Source: Blasia pusilla
Taxonomy: Eukaryota; Marchantiophyta; Marchantiopsida; Blasiales
DNA length: 64,000 bases
Direction of reading: 5' to 3'
NCBI GenBank assembly: GCA_050084515.1
Contig: CM114275.1
Span: forward strand, 6,200,001 to 6,264,000
The first letter of the stretch is position 1. Each line of letters opens with the position of its first letter. Position numbers and translations under genes: made by a program. Shown piece after piece: positions 11,811 through 25,029 of the stretch. Under the pieces are notes generated by a model. It had not been told where the DNA came from. It made no database searches and saw nothing but the letters and a program-made list of their open reading frames with translations.

Positions 11811-14800
11811 ATTGACTTTAGAACGTGATTGGCGTTTGGGAGTTTGACTGTATTTTGGACCATAATTTATAGTTTCAAGGTGTGTTTGGGACAAGTAAAG
11901 TAGCGTTAGAAAGCTTATGCAAAGTGGTTCCAATGCACCAAAGATCCTATCAAAGGCACAAACAGAGGCTCAAAAACTTCCCAAAAATGAGTGTATAGGG
12001 AGTTGGGTTGAGGGCCAAAAAGAGTGGTATGAACATCCCTTACCCAAAGATGGGGGGAGGGAGGAGAACCCCATAAGAACTGGTAATGGGGAAGGTATCC
12101 AATAGTGCTTAAGACTTGATCCCCACTTTGGTGCGCACAAGGCGACCCAAGGGCACGGAATGGATCGGGAGTTTTAGGTTGGGATTCGAAACTCAAACCA
12201 AGTCCAGTAGAGTGGATTTCGGATCCCTATTGGATTCCAACCCGCGACTCATTTAGTTGGATCTCGATTTGGGGCTCATCCTATGTCCGTTGGATAGTTC
12301 GGATCGCTCAGCGCAATTATGTTGTTTTAGGTGCCTATACTAACTAGAAAGTCTGATCAAGTCTTGGAAGACTTTCATGTGTTTAGAAGTGAGGAACTAG
12401 GAAGGTTGAGTTTGAAGAGGTGTCGAGTCAAGAACTCGATGGGTTGGAAGGCTGATGGACCCACACTAGATTTAAAAGAGTGTTTTTGGATGTAGATTAA
12501 CAGTGAGAGAGTGCCCTAATGAACATACGCTTTCACAACACTAAAGATGGACGTTCAAGAGGAGTAGACGCACGATATAATAAGAAATTAATCTCTTTTT
12601 AGCCCATCATCTACTGAGCTTTAATGGAGCAAACCTACTGATGAGATCAATATAGTTCATTTGGTTGACTCATTCTTTGATCAATTTGCTTCTGACTCTT
12701 TTGAAGACACAACAATAAATCCGTGTTCCATCTTGGCCCTCGCAGTCGCCTCAAATGTCTAGTAAGGGTGCCGCTTAATTATGTCATGTTGCATATCGAG
12801 AAATCCCAAGCCTCTCGTAAGAATTGAAACACTTTGTGGATGTGCCCTCACAATTCATATATCACAGTGTTCTAATACAAATAAGCTACAATATGTCATT
12901 GATTATGTTTGCTCTTCTCGTAGATTAATCCATCTAAAGCTTTAGTTCTTGAGGTATGGTGCAGATTTAATGTAACTTGTTTAATCAGTGATATTCACTA
13001 TATAGTTTTGAACCCTTATAGCAAATGGAGATGCTCAAGCTTCAACCAATTAGTCATTGTCGAGACTCTCATTTCACCCAATTGATTCAATGTGTGAATT
13101 TATAGATTACATAATGACATTGAACTTAAGGTACAAATTGGAGTCCTCCAAATCATGGGACAAACCTTCGCTGCTCCGTTGCCCCAACACAATCGATGCT
13201 CACATAAAAACTATAGGTAATTAACCAAAGCCCATAGCTAGACACACACTTGGAATTTATATCGAGGAAATTCTACACCATCGACAACAAAGGACTGAAC
13301 GCACATACCACAAAAATTGCGCAGAAGAAATTGTGAGCATTGACAAAATGATATGAGGATGGCCTCACCAATGACAGAAAGAAACCAGAAGAGCCGGTTT
13401 GTTTTGAAAATTTTAAACTAGCCCTAAAAGGTCTCATAGGATGCCGCGACCTTCTTGCGCCAAAAAATATTGGTCGCAAGAAACACTACGACCCCGTGAA
13501 AAATCACGACTTTGATCATAAACTTCCAACTCTAACAATTTCAAGAGAATATTACCTATAGGATATCCTTCATCTAACATAATTGCCAGAGTTGTCGATA
13601 TGAGATATCCCATGGAATCGCGTCCTTAGGATTACATTAGTGGTGATTAATCTAACCAATAGAGGAAGCACCAACCCTTGCCGCGGGCGCAACCTTTCAC
13701 CCTAGTTAGAGATTCTCAATTTCTTGAATCCCCTTCTTTTGTACTTTTGAAGGATTTCCATTGCCCTTTTACTTACTTTACGACCCTTACTACTAGTCAA
13801 TTCCGAGTGCAAAAGCTGTAGAATGCAAGTTATTCTACAAGTAACTTCTCAACCGTCGGATGTGAATAGAGATATGAGCGATAGTAAAAACATTTGGACA
13901 CACTCCGTATTAGTATTAGTTAAATTTTTTTAGTAAAGTTTATACTCTCGTGCCGTTGTCGTGTCGAGAACTCTTCTTCGAGTAAAGGGCGGACCTTCTA
14001 GTCAGGAAAATCGTTCATGCAAGGTAAATTCTCTAATAAGTTCTCATATTGAGTACATGATGACTATATTCACTCTCCATTCTCTCACGACAAGAATCAT
14101 GAATGGTAGTGTCAAGGCCATCACTTCTTCATAACATCTAACCCAAAATTCATAATTATGAAGTCTTTGTAAACTACTTTACGCTTGTACAAACAAAAAA
14201 TCACACAACTAGTATTAAACCCTATTTACACAAAACTATTTATATTGATATATTATTAAATAAGGATATACAAAGTACAATTCTAAGTCCTTTTGTACGT
14301 GATAATAGGAAGTATCATCGGAGTTGATGATTGCATCGCGGGCAATTTAGGATGAAATCAAGTTGGAGCTAGAATGACCGATAAGCGCGACAAAAAAGAT
14401 AGAAAGCACCACGCGCCTTCTTTCTACAAGCCATTCAATTGTAAAGCGCTCTTCCTCTAGTCTCATGCCCTTCGGGAAACAAAGAAGACTAACACACTTC
14501 AGCCTATACATAAATATTCTGGGCAGGTAACCCTGAGTGAGAAGTGATATGGTTTATGAATGCCTCTCTACAGTGGTAGACTAGATAATGAGTAAACGAG
14601 TGTCTATCTATGAGGGAACCTTTTATGTGGTATGGATTAAGAAAAGGGAAATTGCGTACAACTCGCGCTCCATCCCTATCCATGATTGACGAATATTCTA
14701 TATTTTCCTCAAGAATAGGTTATGGTGAAGTTTCTCTCCCTAGAGGAACAATGCACTCTCATTGGAAAAGTAAGAAGTCCAAATCCATCCACTATCCCTA

Positions 14801-16211
14801 GAATGATATAGGGAATTCTTCTAAGATAACAAGTCTCTCCAAATAACCATCTCCACACATATCAAACTCTCAAAACTCTCGAAGAATGAGTCATGGCCAA
14901 GTCACTCTTCCAAGGGGGATACTCCACTCTCATTGGAAAAGCAAGCGAGTCCAATGCTATCCACTCAATAGCGACAAGAGAAACTCGAGACATGAAGTTG
15001 AAGGTAATGAGCCGTTGAAGGTCCCTCCTCTTTACATACTTATAAGGGATCCACAAGAGTATAAAAGAGGGCTTATCTTATCTTGTGCTACATGACTTCC
15101 TCTCAAGGTTTAGTCAATTCCATTTTGACAAACGTAGGTTGTATATTATCTCATCTCAAAATATCCTCATAAACCCACTTTACATCCTTCCAACTATCCT
15201 AGCCACCAATCAAGAATATTTTAGATTTCTTTTCATTAATAAACTAACCCACTACTTTATGTTTCCCATATCTTATTTATTTCCTCTTTTTCTGAAGTTG
15301 GATCCGTATAAATGATGCACTATAAAGAGGTTTAAACATTAAAATTTATTTTCCTTAATTGATTTATTTCATACTTATAAAAATCTCTTTAATACTAATA
15401 AAAGTAAAATATACATAGGGATCATTTTATTATTCGACACGTGTTATTGCCCTCCATGCTATGTATGCATTTCTTCAATTTTCTTCCATGTGCTTTTAAT
15501 TCATTTTCTTCCCTTTGTGCTTTTCCAAACTATGTTAACTAGTAGGCAGCCCGTGCTATGTACGGAACTGAAGGGACTTATCATTTTGCACACAATTTTT
15601 TTTCTTGTTATCCTTAGAGGAGTTTTTTTTTACCCGTGGAATAGAAAATATTTTCTTTGTGCCCAATTTCCATATGTTAGCAAAAAAGTGTTTACAAATC
15701 AAGAAAGAATTCTCTTATGATAATATAAATATCTTTCAATGTACCGTATAATATTTTAATTTTGGTTAAAAAATCGCACATCATCTGGCTTATTACGACC
15801 TCAACTTAAAGGCCTTCAATTACGGTTCTCTCGGAGGTTTGTGCAGAACTCAATATTTTTTTGCAAAGACACTAGAGTGCTCCAACGAATCCTTAAAGTG
15901 ACGTGGACCAATAGAACTTCAGTTTCCGATCACTTGCCAACACTGCGTGGATTTGTATTGAAATCTCGTTGTGGCCTCCGTTATTTTTTTTTCAATTCAT
16001 CTGTGGTCTATCACACATTGGAACCTTAGTCTTCATTAGAATAGGTTTTGTGTCTATTATTATAAAGGTTTGTATTCATTACCTTTGTATTGTAGTATCC
16101 TTTGTATGTCGTTTTGTATAAATTCAACCCTTATGCTAACCTACATTATTAGTATAGTTTATTCAACTATGTATCATATACTTTCCAAGCTATACTCTTC
16201 CATGCTATACG
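11811..16211. other. Intergenic, no gene recognised
   Basis: No frame shows protein motifs. A diverged 171-bp-spaced duplication (CACTCTCATTGGAAAAG at 14,754 and 14,925, with flanking similarity) lies at about 14,700-15,000. From about 15,080 the sequence becomes strongly AT-rich. At 15,551 there is a CCGTGC...GTACGG near-palindrome of the type listed with Helitron-like ends. Confidence 0.45.
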
Positions 16212-16347
16212 TAGTGTCTCCTGTTGTTTGTATTGAAGGCCTACCTAGTGTCTCCCTTGGATTGAAGACTCCTGTTAGTTAGTGTCTCCCGTGGTTTGTA
16301 TTGAAAGCCTAAGTAGTGTCTCCTTTGGATTGAAGACTACTATACAC
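16212..16347 (+). repeat. 34-bp tandem repeat, ABAB order
   Basis: TAGTGTCTCC recurs at 16,212, 16,246, 16,280 and 16,314, exactly 34 bp apart. Units alternate between one containing GTTTGTATTGAA and one containing TTGGATTGAAGACT, so the higher-order period is 68 bp. No coding role is apparent. Confidence 0.85.
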
Positions 16348-16739
16348 AATCACAAAATTGATCTTATCTCGGTTTGTATTGAACACTAGACATAATTTTT
16401 TTTTAAAAACTTTTTTATATTATGGGTCTCTAGATAAAATTTCCCACTATGTTTGGTCTTGTTGAAAGTCGTAGAGTCTTGTGTAGTCCTCCATTGGAAT
16501 TCCATTTTCTTGCCTGGAGAATCTCCTAGTAACACTTAGCTTATACATAAAGCGATGTCATGCATACAATACATTTGAGAGCCAAGAAACTGTTGAATCG
16601 TGAGCGAAGTAATGCCCTGCCACGATTGTGAGATCGGAATCCCCCACGCTGAAGTATCATTTAATTTCTAGGGGAAGTATGCAAATAGGACACTTTTAAA
16701 AAAAATTATGTATACACTTACATTTTCGTATTACTGGTT

Positions 16740-17093
16740 TTTTAAATATACCCGACCCCACTTTGGAGCCGCCACACTACTTTTCTATGCCATCACCCTT
16801 TTATGGAGTACTTTTTATCTAGCGAGTCCATACGGACTTTACGGCCTTCACGTTGCCTCCCCTCCTTTCCGCAAGTGAATGGCGCGAGCGAGAGTGACCG
16901 AGGAAGACCCCAGAGCGGAGGAGGTACAACGCGACGACTGTTCCTGCCCCTTCCTCTTCCCCTCCCTCTGCTTCGGAAGATTTGCGAGGGTTAGCTCTGC
17001 GAACAGAATCGCTGTGATCGTCACTGCGCACTGCGAAGTGTGGTTGTTTTCACGAGTTTTGCTGCGAGGGGAAGGAGTGAGGAGGAATTGATT
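16740..17093 (+). promoter_or_regulatory. Presumed promoter and 5' leader of the ankyrin gene
   Basis: Base composition rises sharply from AT-rich to GC-richer sequence just before the ankyrin start codon. A pyrimidine-rich tract (CCTTCCTCTTCCCCTCCC, around 16,950-16,967) resembles the Y-patch elements of plant core promoters. No clear TATA box is seen, so the exact start site is unknown. Confidence 0.4.
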
Positions 17094-19056
17094 ATGGCTG
17101 GGACGGACGAGTCGGATGGGCCCCGCTCGCCGCTGCACAGGGAGTGCTCGATGTCGGGTTTTGGTGAGAAGAACTTGGAGCGCGTGCGGGCGATGTTGGA
17201 CTCCGGGGTCGACCCTAACGAATTGGACACGTTTGCGCGATCGGCGCTGTCGCTCTTGTGTGCACACAGCGGTCATGCGGAGGCGGCTCGTCTCTTGCTG
17301 GAGGCCGGTGCCGATGCCATGTCGCAGGATATGTGGGGCAGGTACGTGCCGGGGTTTGGATGTGTGTGACCATTTGAACTTCGTGTCTGCATCTGTCGAA
17401 ATTTTCCAGTACTTTAGGTTACAATTCTCATCTTGGGGCCTCCTCTCTTTTGTGGTACTCGTGAAACGTCGGGATACTCGCCTTGGGGTCCTAGGTTATG
17501 TCGTGAAAGCCGTAATTGTGCATTGGAAAGGTTTCGTGTTCCTCTTGGGACTTCCAACGATGCTCAATTCGGCACCACTGGATGACATCCGCAAGCCTAC
17601 TGCAAACTGAAAGTTAGTCTTCGCTAACGGAAGGGCAACAGAGGAAGGATGTATGCGTTGATGGGCACTGAAACTATGACTTGAGCTTCGTGATCATTTG
17701 GCTTCCAATCCAAAGACCGCCACACAAATTTGTACCTTAGAAGAGCTTAGTTTGACATCTTGGAAAGGTGAGGTAGTCACAGGGAGTGGTGGGTAGATAC
17801 TGCACTGAGACAGCGAAACGATTGTGGGTTTGCAGATGAAAGAGTTTATGGATACAATTATGACTTGTAAGTTCAAAGCCTTTCGATCAAAGACTGGAGT
17901 ATACGCAGCAATCAGGACTTTTTGGTCCTAAAGTAGACTTTACAGAGGCTACAATACTGGTTGGGCAGGACCCCTTTGCACTGGTGCGCTGACCGTGGAT
18001 GGCTGGATATTGCCCTGATGCTTCTCGACAATGGTGCCTTGGTCAATACCACAACTAAGGTGATCTTACATACTTGTCACATTCCGCACAGCTAGGTCCA
18101 GTCGGTCTCCTTTTAGCCGGTATCTTAATGTCAAATATACAGATTGCTGAACGTCTCTGCAGATGTTATTCATATTAAACTATGTTTGGGTGCGTAATTC
18201 CCAGTCTAGTTGTTTTCACTTTTGGAAATAGTCCTTTTTCATGGTGGTCGACATCTATTGTAATATTGCAGCATGGTGACACTCCTCTGTTTTGGGCCTC
18301 GAAAGCTGGCCGCCAATCTTTGGCAAAGCTTCTACTCAAATTAGGTGTGCTTTTACACTCACTTTCTCCCAACCTGATGGTTTCGAGTTCTGTTTTACGG
18401 TTGTATGTAAACTATGGATGGAATATCATTGAACTCAAGATATAGGACATTAGATGTATTACTTTTACTTCTTATGTGTGGTTAATCTACTTGTCTCTGA
18501 TTTGTCGTGATAACATGATATAGGTGGTGATCCTTTGACTTGCAACAATCGAGATGAGCGAGCTCTTGATGTGGCAGCAGATGATGTGATGCGGGCTTTG
18601 ATTATCTGTGAGTCAAAACACCAGAAAAGTCTGCTGTTGGAAGCCCGGCGTTGGGAATTTTCGTTCTAGACAGATTTCCTGTTTCTACTGTATGGATTAT
18701 GGGTTAGTGTGGAGCTGTAGGTGTCACTAACTTTTAGAAATTCCTGCTTTGCAGCAAAGATTCAGACAAGGGAATGTCCAACTGAACATTTACCATATTC
18801 TTCCAATCTTCAAAAGTCTGAGGAGAAGATTTCGGAAGCCCAGCCACCAGCTTCGTCAGGTTGCAAGAATACTTCAATTCAGGGAGAGGAGAGCCTTGGT
18901 AAAAATTTTGAAGATTTAAAACGATCGAGTCCAGATGAACCTTCAAATAATACAGCCCATCCCAACAACTCAGCTGCTTTTTCCTTGTACAGTAAGCAAC
19001 CCATCTCCTCAGCTTCAGGACCTAAAAAACTCAAGATTAGGCTGAAAAAGAAATAA
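17094..19056 (+). CDS. Ankyrin-repeat protein, five exons, 265 aa
   Basis: Exons 17,094-17,341, 17,969-18,059, 18,272-18,344, 18,524-18,607 and 18,755-19,056 join in frame with GT-AG introns. The ATG chosen at 17,094 begins MAGTDESDG and follows the CT-rich leader. Ankyrin repeats span about residues 28-150, shown by MLDSGVDPNELD, GHAEAARLLLEAGAD, GRTPLHWCADRGWLDIA (split by intron 1), GDTPLFWASKAGRQSLAKLL and GGDPLTCNNRDERALDVA. The remaining C-terminal third is Ser/Pro/Asn-rich and probably disordered, ending in a basic KKLKIRLKKK that could bind nucleic acid or act as a nuclear signal. Ankyrin repeats mediate protein binding; no catalytic domain or membrane segment is present, so the partner is unknown. 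Intron 1 is 627 bp. The exon 2 and exon 4 boundaries were confirmed by codon phase. Confidence 0.88.
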
Positions 19057-20491
19057 GAGATGGACAGTCTACAGTCTTGGATGAAATGATGTCAGCAAGG
19101 ACATAATTCAGGTTTGATACTAAGGACACAGGAGCAGTTAGGTTAAATGATTTTTAATGTGGGCAAATCAAACATCTTACACTGTACAATGAGGTCATTG
19201 ACTAGTTTACCATCCAAATTGGGCACTTGGTGCATCTACAGTGTGCACAGACTCCATACTCTTGTAATTATGGTGAAGAGTTCAAAGTTTTGGATCCCAA
19301 ACTTCACGCCGAAGTGTAAAATTCACTTTTGTGATTTGTATATGTGATGTCTGTCATCTTGCAGTCAGAAGTGAATCCCAAGGGAAAGTGATGTTTAACA
19401 AAGGGGCCATTATGTTGTCAGGTTTGTGACTTGAATGCAGTATTGTGTGTTCGATTCAGAACTGATATTATAACGCCTTGGTAAAGTAAACTGGACGTTT
19501 CAGCTCCATGTTCGGTCCTTCCTTTCCTAAATCTAAATGAACCTGTCAAAATTGGTCAGGCATCACTCCTGTCAAAATTGGTCGGGCATCACTTTTGCCC
19601 GTCCTGAATGTGTGGATCTCTGTGTCCTAGCATTCTTAATTATATAATTTTTATTACTATTGGAGAGTGCCTTCTTCATTTGCGAACACCTGACTGTTTT
19701 AACACATGGCAAATGGGCAGCAAGAAAGAAATTTTGAATGTATTCGACATGGTTAGTCCATTCGCTCCTGTGCGTGGCATATGTTGTACACTTAGTTTAT
19801 CTCATGTGTTTGGGTGCGACATCCTAATTACAGATCAGGAGAACAGTTCTCAGGAATTTCAGGTGTTTGGGTGCCACATCGTAATTACAAATCAGGGGAA
19901 CAGCTCTCAAGAATTTCAGCTATTTTGAAGTTCCGAAAAGTGTTCTGCTGAACAAAATTGATCAAGTGCAGTAATAGTAGAAGGTTCGTCGAAGAAGTGA
20001 ATTAGCTGAGTCCCTCATTGTGGCAAATTAGAGGAGTCTTTCACGCACTGCCAAGCACTCTATGGAACTCGTCAATTGTGCCCTGTTTTTCAAAAGGGTA
20101 AATTGGAGGAAGATTTGTGGCAGGTTTTCTAATTCTTTTCCATCCAGAGAAAAACTTGTTGCCGTTTGTCTCTAGAAGGTCAATTTAAAATGTCAGGAGA
20201 CTTGTTGCTCAAAAGGCAATCCATCTCGAGGCAGTTGCGTTGCAGCTGGCCTCTAGTTAGAGTGTTTTCACATTTTATACGTTCTTGGGTCACAGGAGAA
20301 GGCAGTTGAGTTCAAGCAAACTTGTCCAGACCCAGAGTCTGAGGTTCTCCTAGGTCTCCGAAGTCATGAATCAGCCTTTACTTGCACTTATCGTGCGAAT
20401 TTCATGTACAGGAGCCTCTCCTCCAGTTGTCTTCCGTTTGCAGTGTAGGGAAGTAGAGGACGAGGATCAAGAATACTCATAGTTGAGAAGA
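19057..20491. other. Region between the ankyrin and C2HC genes
   Basis: This holds the presumed 3' UTR of the ankyrin gene and upstream sequence of the next gene. Open frames up to 106 codons have no known motifs. A two-copy 57-bp repeat lies at 19,806-19,921. No RNA gene was recognised. Confidence 0.45.
19806..19921 (+). repeat. Two-copy 57-bp tandem repeat
   Basis: GTGTTTGGGTGC starts at 19,806 and again at 19,863. The two copies share AATTACA.ATCAGG, GAACAG and GAATTTCAG. Divergence is about ten percent. Confidence 0.85.
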
Positions 20492-23400
20492 ATGAACATC
20501 CAAGCTGGGAAAGGGGGCCCTCGTCCCCGCATGCTCATGTGCTATTTGTGCGGCAGGGAATTTGGTAGTAAGAGGTTTGTCTCTCACCAACTTTTCGACT
20601 CTTTCAGTGCTGTCCCTTTGAATCACTCTCGACACGCCAAAGACTTGTTGCCTTTGTTAACTTGCTATAAAAGAAAACGGATGACCTTCCTTTTATAAGA
20701 ATGAGGACATGTTATAATAGTAATAGTTTGAATTTTGTCCATTCACACTAGAAAATGAATTTGAGGATATTTTTAGTACTAATTTAATTAATTTATAATA
20801 AGATGGAAAATCCTAAATGTACAACAAAAAAAAGTGGAAAAGTTGAAAAACATCAATTTTTTCTTCATTTTTGAATTCATGTTTCATGGAAAAGAAAATG
20901 AGGATATATTTAGATTTTAATTAAAGAATATATCTTCATAAAAATTCTATGTCATTGCTTTTAAGATTTAAGAAAATATAAATTATACTTACATTTTGAA
21001 TTAGAAATATGATTGTTAAAAAATAACTTTTTTAATTCATAGTAAAATGGAAAAGGAAAATGAATGGAAAAAAATTATTTCAGTTATTAAAATTAACTAA
21101 TATTTTGATTAGTGGATGGTAGGAAGAACGGAAAAAGAAATATTTTTTAAACTTTTATGGAAAAATGAAATGATGTGGATATTACTTACATTCTAAACGA
21201 AACATAAATGGTTTTAAAAATCAAAGATCATTTTTCGCAATTTAAAATAGTAAAAATTAAACATGCATGAAAGAAAAAATTTCTGAATTACATCTTTTTT
21301 TCATGGACGTAACTAGTTGGTAGTGACATTAAAAGTGGTATAAACTAGTGTGCGTCCCCATCCTACCAAAATCCAACTAAAACGGAATGGCAAATGCTTA
21401 ATATTTTAAAAAATATTAAAAGATAAAATTTTATTTTTAAAATAAAGTGTGACGTTCGTGTGAAAGAACTAGTTTCATTTATAAGAATATTATGATATAA
21501 CAAAAGATTAACTATAAAGTTGTACTATATTTGGGACTGTAAATATTTGGAATTTGTTTATTATCAAGAAAACTTGATTAGTTGGTTGGATAAGTGGGAG
21601 GATTGGTCTTAAAAAGTTTCTCTTACTACCCGTGTGCCCGTGCTGCGCACAACCCGTTTTAATTGTTAATACATTGTTATTGCCTCCCGGTAAGGAAAAT
21701 AAGTTAATAGATGTGTTTCCAATGCTATTGCTCCGAGGGATATGGCCTTGGAGTAATAGCATAGATGTGAGATCCGGAAGCTCACACTTTCCACTCGGCC
21801 ATGAAATTGGGGTGTACTCTCTTCTCTGGAATGAATTGCAAGACCCTCACATCCATACCTGATGCCTGAAAATCCGCATGTTGGAGAGGTTCAGCCTGCC
21901 GATCCATCTGCCACAATGCCAAAAGAAATGGATGGAAGCAGAGCAGTTGAAGCCATCGAAGGACCAGCGCCCGATGCCACAGCCCCCAGCTCCCGAGGCT
22001 CCAATTAAACTCGGAGGCGCCAGTGCCCAAGCCATAGATGACTTCAACGAGGCGTGAGTAGCCCTAGTTACCCTACGCCTGAACTAAAGAACAATGAACT
22101 TCAACAAAAACGCTTCAGAGATACAACGCCTGAACAAAACGAAAGAAACGAAACGATACTCCTTGGGTCTGGTCTAGGAAGGCGAGAGCTCATCGATTGA
22201 TTCCATGTACATAATTCCTACTTCTCCTGAAGGTGCGCGATAAACTGTAGCACCGTAATTGAACAGCGACCTCTACAGCTTCAAGCCAAATGCGCCCAAA
22301 CGTCTCCTTGCTCGCGGAGGCGTGAAATCAAGATTGAGAAGAATGTCGAGAGATTAACTGACCGGGATCTTTTGGATCATTTCGCAGTGCGTATGAGCAG
22401 TTCCAAGCATCGCTAGAGAAGTGCCATTTCTGTGACCGCAAATTCAGCCCCGAAGCTTACAAGCACCACCAGAGGAGCTGCACGGCGCACTCTCCAGCGA
22501 AACCTGCGGGAACGGCGCTAACATCGTCTTCCTTGTCCAACAATAAGCGAATGCAGCCTTACTCACTAATACGATGCGGATCCAAGCAGTCGTCTCCAAG
22601 TATGAGAGCCTCTATATCCCTCGTCCGCATTTCTGCCAGATCTCTCTCTTGTCAAGGAGAGACACTTAAAACACATACATTTCACTAGTCTTTGAAGGAT
22701 TTCGAGTCGCAATCCATCAATGTAAGTGATTTTTTTTACTAATTTTTAAGATGGTTTGTGTCATTGAGGTTGAAACCATTTTTTCTCCTTCCCTTGATTT
22801 TTAAGATCATTTAAAAAAAATTAATCAGCTTAATTGTTTTCTTTGTATCGGCTATCAAACTAGTCCCAACTTATATATCTCAGGACTAACATCTAGTGTT
22901 AACTCCTATTTTGCACGACACCAAAAATGGTGTTGCTAGGAAAATCAGATGGAAGTTTTGTTGTTGCCCGTGTGCTAAATATTTTCTAGCTGCTCCAATA
23001 AGAGAGGTGTTTGCCAATCAAATAATCATCCTGCTTTACAAGGAAAGATTTATGACTTAGTGGGAAAGATTTATGATATTTGGAAAAAAAAAAGAGAGCT
23101 AGAGGACCCTACTAGCTAGAATATCATATCCATGTATAGTATTATTGGAGGGTGCCTTTTCATTTTCTTTTTTGACACATGTCTTTAGATGCCAGTAAAA
23201 AATTTCTGAACTATTCGAATGGTACATCCCGACACCCGATAGTATGTTTCAATATTAATCCGATATCACCACTGTGCATAAATAATACAACAACATTTTG
23301 TACACAAATAAGATAAAATCACCAAAATGATCCATTAGGTTCTCACCTTTTTATGGTTTTCTTCTTGTAGCTTGTACAAGGAGAAAACATCCATGTGCAA

Positions 23401-25029
23401 CAATATTTTTTTTTCTCTCCGGGTCTTTGGAATCGGTTTATTATGTTTCAAATCCACACCCCCTACCATTATCGAGTTGGATCCCAAGTGCCCACGTTAT
23501 GATGGCTTGATTTGTGGCACATGCCTTGTCCTTGTGTGGGTGCGGCGGATTACCTTAGAAGCCAATGAACATCCACGCGTCGCCTTGCAACAAAGGCAAC
23601 AAGACTTGCGGCGGAAGATTGCAGAAGCTCGGGCACAGCAGGTGGCGTCCTCAGGGCCGAGTGGAGCGAAACAACAGACTGCCTCTGCATCACGGTCCAA
23701 GTCTGCGAAGATCTCGAGCGCCAAGGTTGTGGAACATGTAAGCTCCTCGCGCACATCCCTCAAATTTTGTTGTGTGATATGAAATATACACTTTAATAGA
23801 AACTGGCATAGAGAGCCAAAAAACCCGCGGGCCGAAATTGGCCCCGACGAGACTGAAGTGGGCCTCCCCCCCTAACGACCAAAATCACCAATAGCAAAGA
23901 CAATATCATCAACACCAATAGAACTATAGCTACTTCAAAGTGGGCCTCTAGCATTGGCATCTCTAACCGCTTGAGCCCGCCGCAAAAGCCCATTTGCATG
24001 GGCACGCTGCAAAGCTATGGAGACTTGTTGCCTACAATAAAGTATCGTAGTGGCTAAAGACAACCTATTTCTCGACTCGAGATGATGGCCGCGATCTGTA
24101 AAGAACGAGTCAAACCTCTCCCCCATGACATTTATAGTTGACTTCACGACGGAAATAAATCGATGTCCGTCGTGAAGTCAACTATAAATGTGGGTCTTCT
24201 TTACCCCGCCGCATGAGCCCGCACCGCTTCCCGTATGGAATCCGTCACTAAACGCTACCACCACCAGGGTTCGGGGAGTTTTTTCATGACAACCGGTACA
24301 TTTCCGGTCTCTACTAAACCGACAGAAATTTTTCAAGTTTTCGTCATTCCAGCCGGCTAAACAGATACGAATACAAAGGACACCCTCCCTGAACCCTCGG
24401 TCTCTGGCCGGTAAGTGACGAACTGAATCGGAAATTCGTATCCCCGGTTCTCCCCGGACATTGACCACCACCTCGTAATCCCGCTTGTGGATGTCTCATG
24501 GATGCGGCCCGAGGGCGGGTGGGTGACCCGCCATTGTTCGCCATTCAGGCATTGACGAGAATCTGGCGCAGGAGCCGGCAGTTTCGCACCGTCTTATGGA
24601 TCGAATCCCTAGACGCGGCACTCATTTCGATTAAGTGAGGCGCAGAAACGCACACGAACTCCGCAGACTAGAGACCAGAAAGACGTTCGAATCTCGGATC
24701 TCGCAAGTGCTCGTGTGGTGTTTAGTCATTGACAGGGCCATAATCGCAGAGGTAGATAGAGCTGACAGTTTTCCACCGTGTCAGTGATAGTAAGCCTCAG
24801 ATTTCGTAGCAACTGGTTCTCATCTCGATCGATGTTCAGAGGCTGGCGAAGAAAGATGCTCAAACTGCGGTGACTATCCTTCGGTCGTCGTTCATTGTGT
24901 GATGTTGACACCTCCGTGGTTCCGCTGCAGGGTACAAGCCCCACACACAAAAGCGGATTCTGCGGCGAGTGCGGCGCTGCCTATGCTCCGGACGCGAAAT
25001 TCTGCTCGACTTGTGGCACCAAGAGATGA
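20492..25029 (+). CDS. C2HC zinc-finger protein with C-terminal zinc ribbon (ZC2HC1/ZNF474-like), 245 aa
   Basis: Five exons join in frame: 20,492-20,574, 21,889-22,053, 22,388-22,599, 23,559-23,737 and 24,931-25,029. The first finger (C17, C20, H34, C38) is split by intron 1: CYLCGREFGSK in exon 1 and FSLPIHLPQC in exon 2. It is followed by the QKKWMEAEQ...RPMPQPP segment usual after the first finger in ZC2HC1/ZNF474 proteins. The second finger is C95, C98, H110, C114 (CHFCDRKF...HHQRSC). A basic, Gln/Arg/Ser-rich linker (LQQRQQDLRRKIAEARAQQ) leads to a zinc ribbon with C224, C227, C238, C241 (CGECG...FCSTCG), then GTKR and stop. Proteins of this class occur mainly in organisms with motile cilia, so a role in sperm flagella is a reasonable inference but not shown. 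The in-frame TTG just upstream (20,483) was not used because ATG 20,492 precedes the domain. Introns 1, 3 and 4 are long and hold AT-rich or transposon-like DNA. Confidence 0.88.
20700..21660. mobile_element. AT-rich insertion-like segment in intron 1 of the C2HC gene
   Basis: The middle of the 1.3-kb intron is much more AT-rich than the flanking exons, with repeated GGAAAAG-type purine tracts, and ends near CCCGTGCTGCGCAC (21,637-21,650). Very similar AT-rich texture with the same motif occurs at 58,280-58,851. This fits a non-autonomous Helitron-like insertion, but no defined 5' TC or 3' CTRR end could be fixed. Confidence 0.35.
24128..24191. repeat. Perfect 26-bp inverted repeat with 12-nt loop
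   Basis: The left arm 24,128-24,153 (ACATTTATAGTTGACTTCAC...) is perfectly complementary to 24,166-24,191 (...GTCAACTATAAATGT). The loop is AATAAATCGATG. It lies inside intron 4 of the C2HC gene. It may be the minimal remains of a terminal-inverted-repeat transposon or a transcribed hairpin. Confidence 0.95.

Noticed and set aside
16848-17276. 142-codon minus-strand ORF opposite the ankyrin first exon
   Set aside because: It lies across the leader and exon 1 of a well-supported plus-strand gene and shows no motif; the GC-rich sequence keeps the opposite frame open.
24178-24544. Minus-strand ORFs in intron 4 of the C2HC gene
   Set aside because: No recognisable domain, overlapping frames, and located in an intron next to a transposon-like hairpin.
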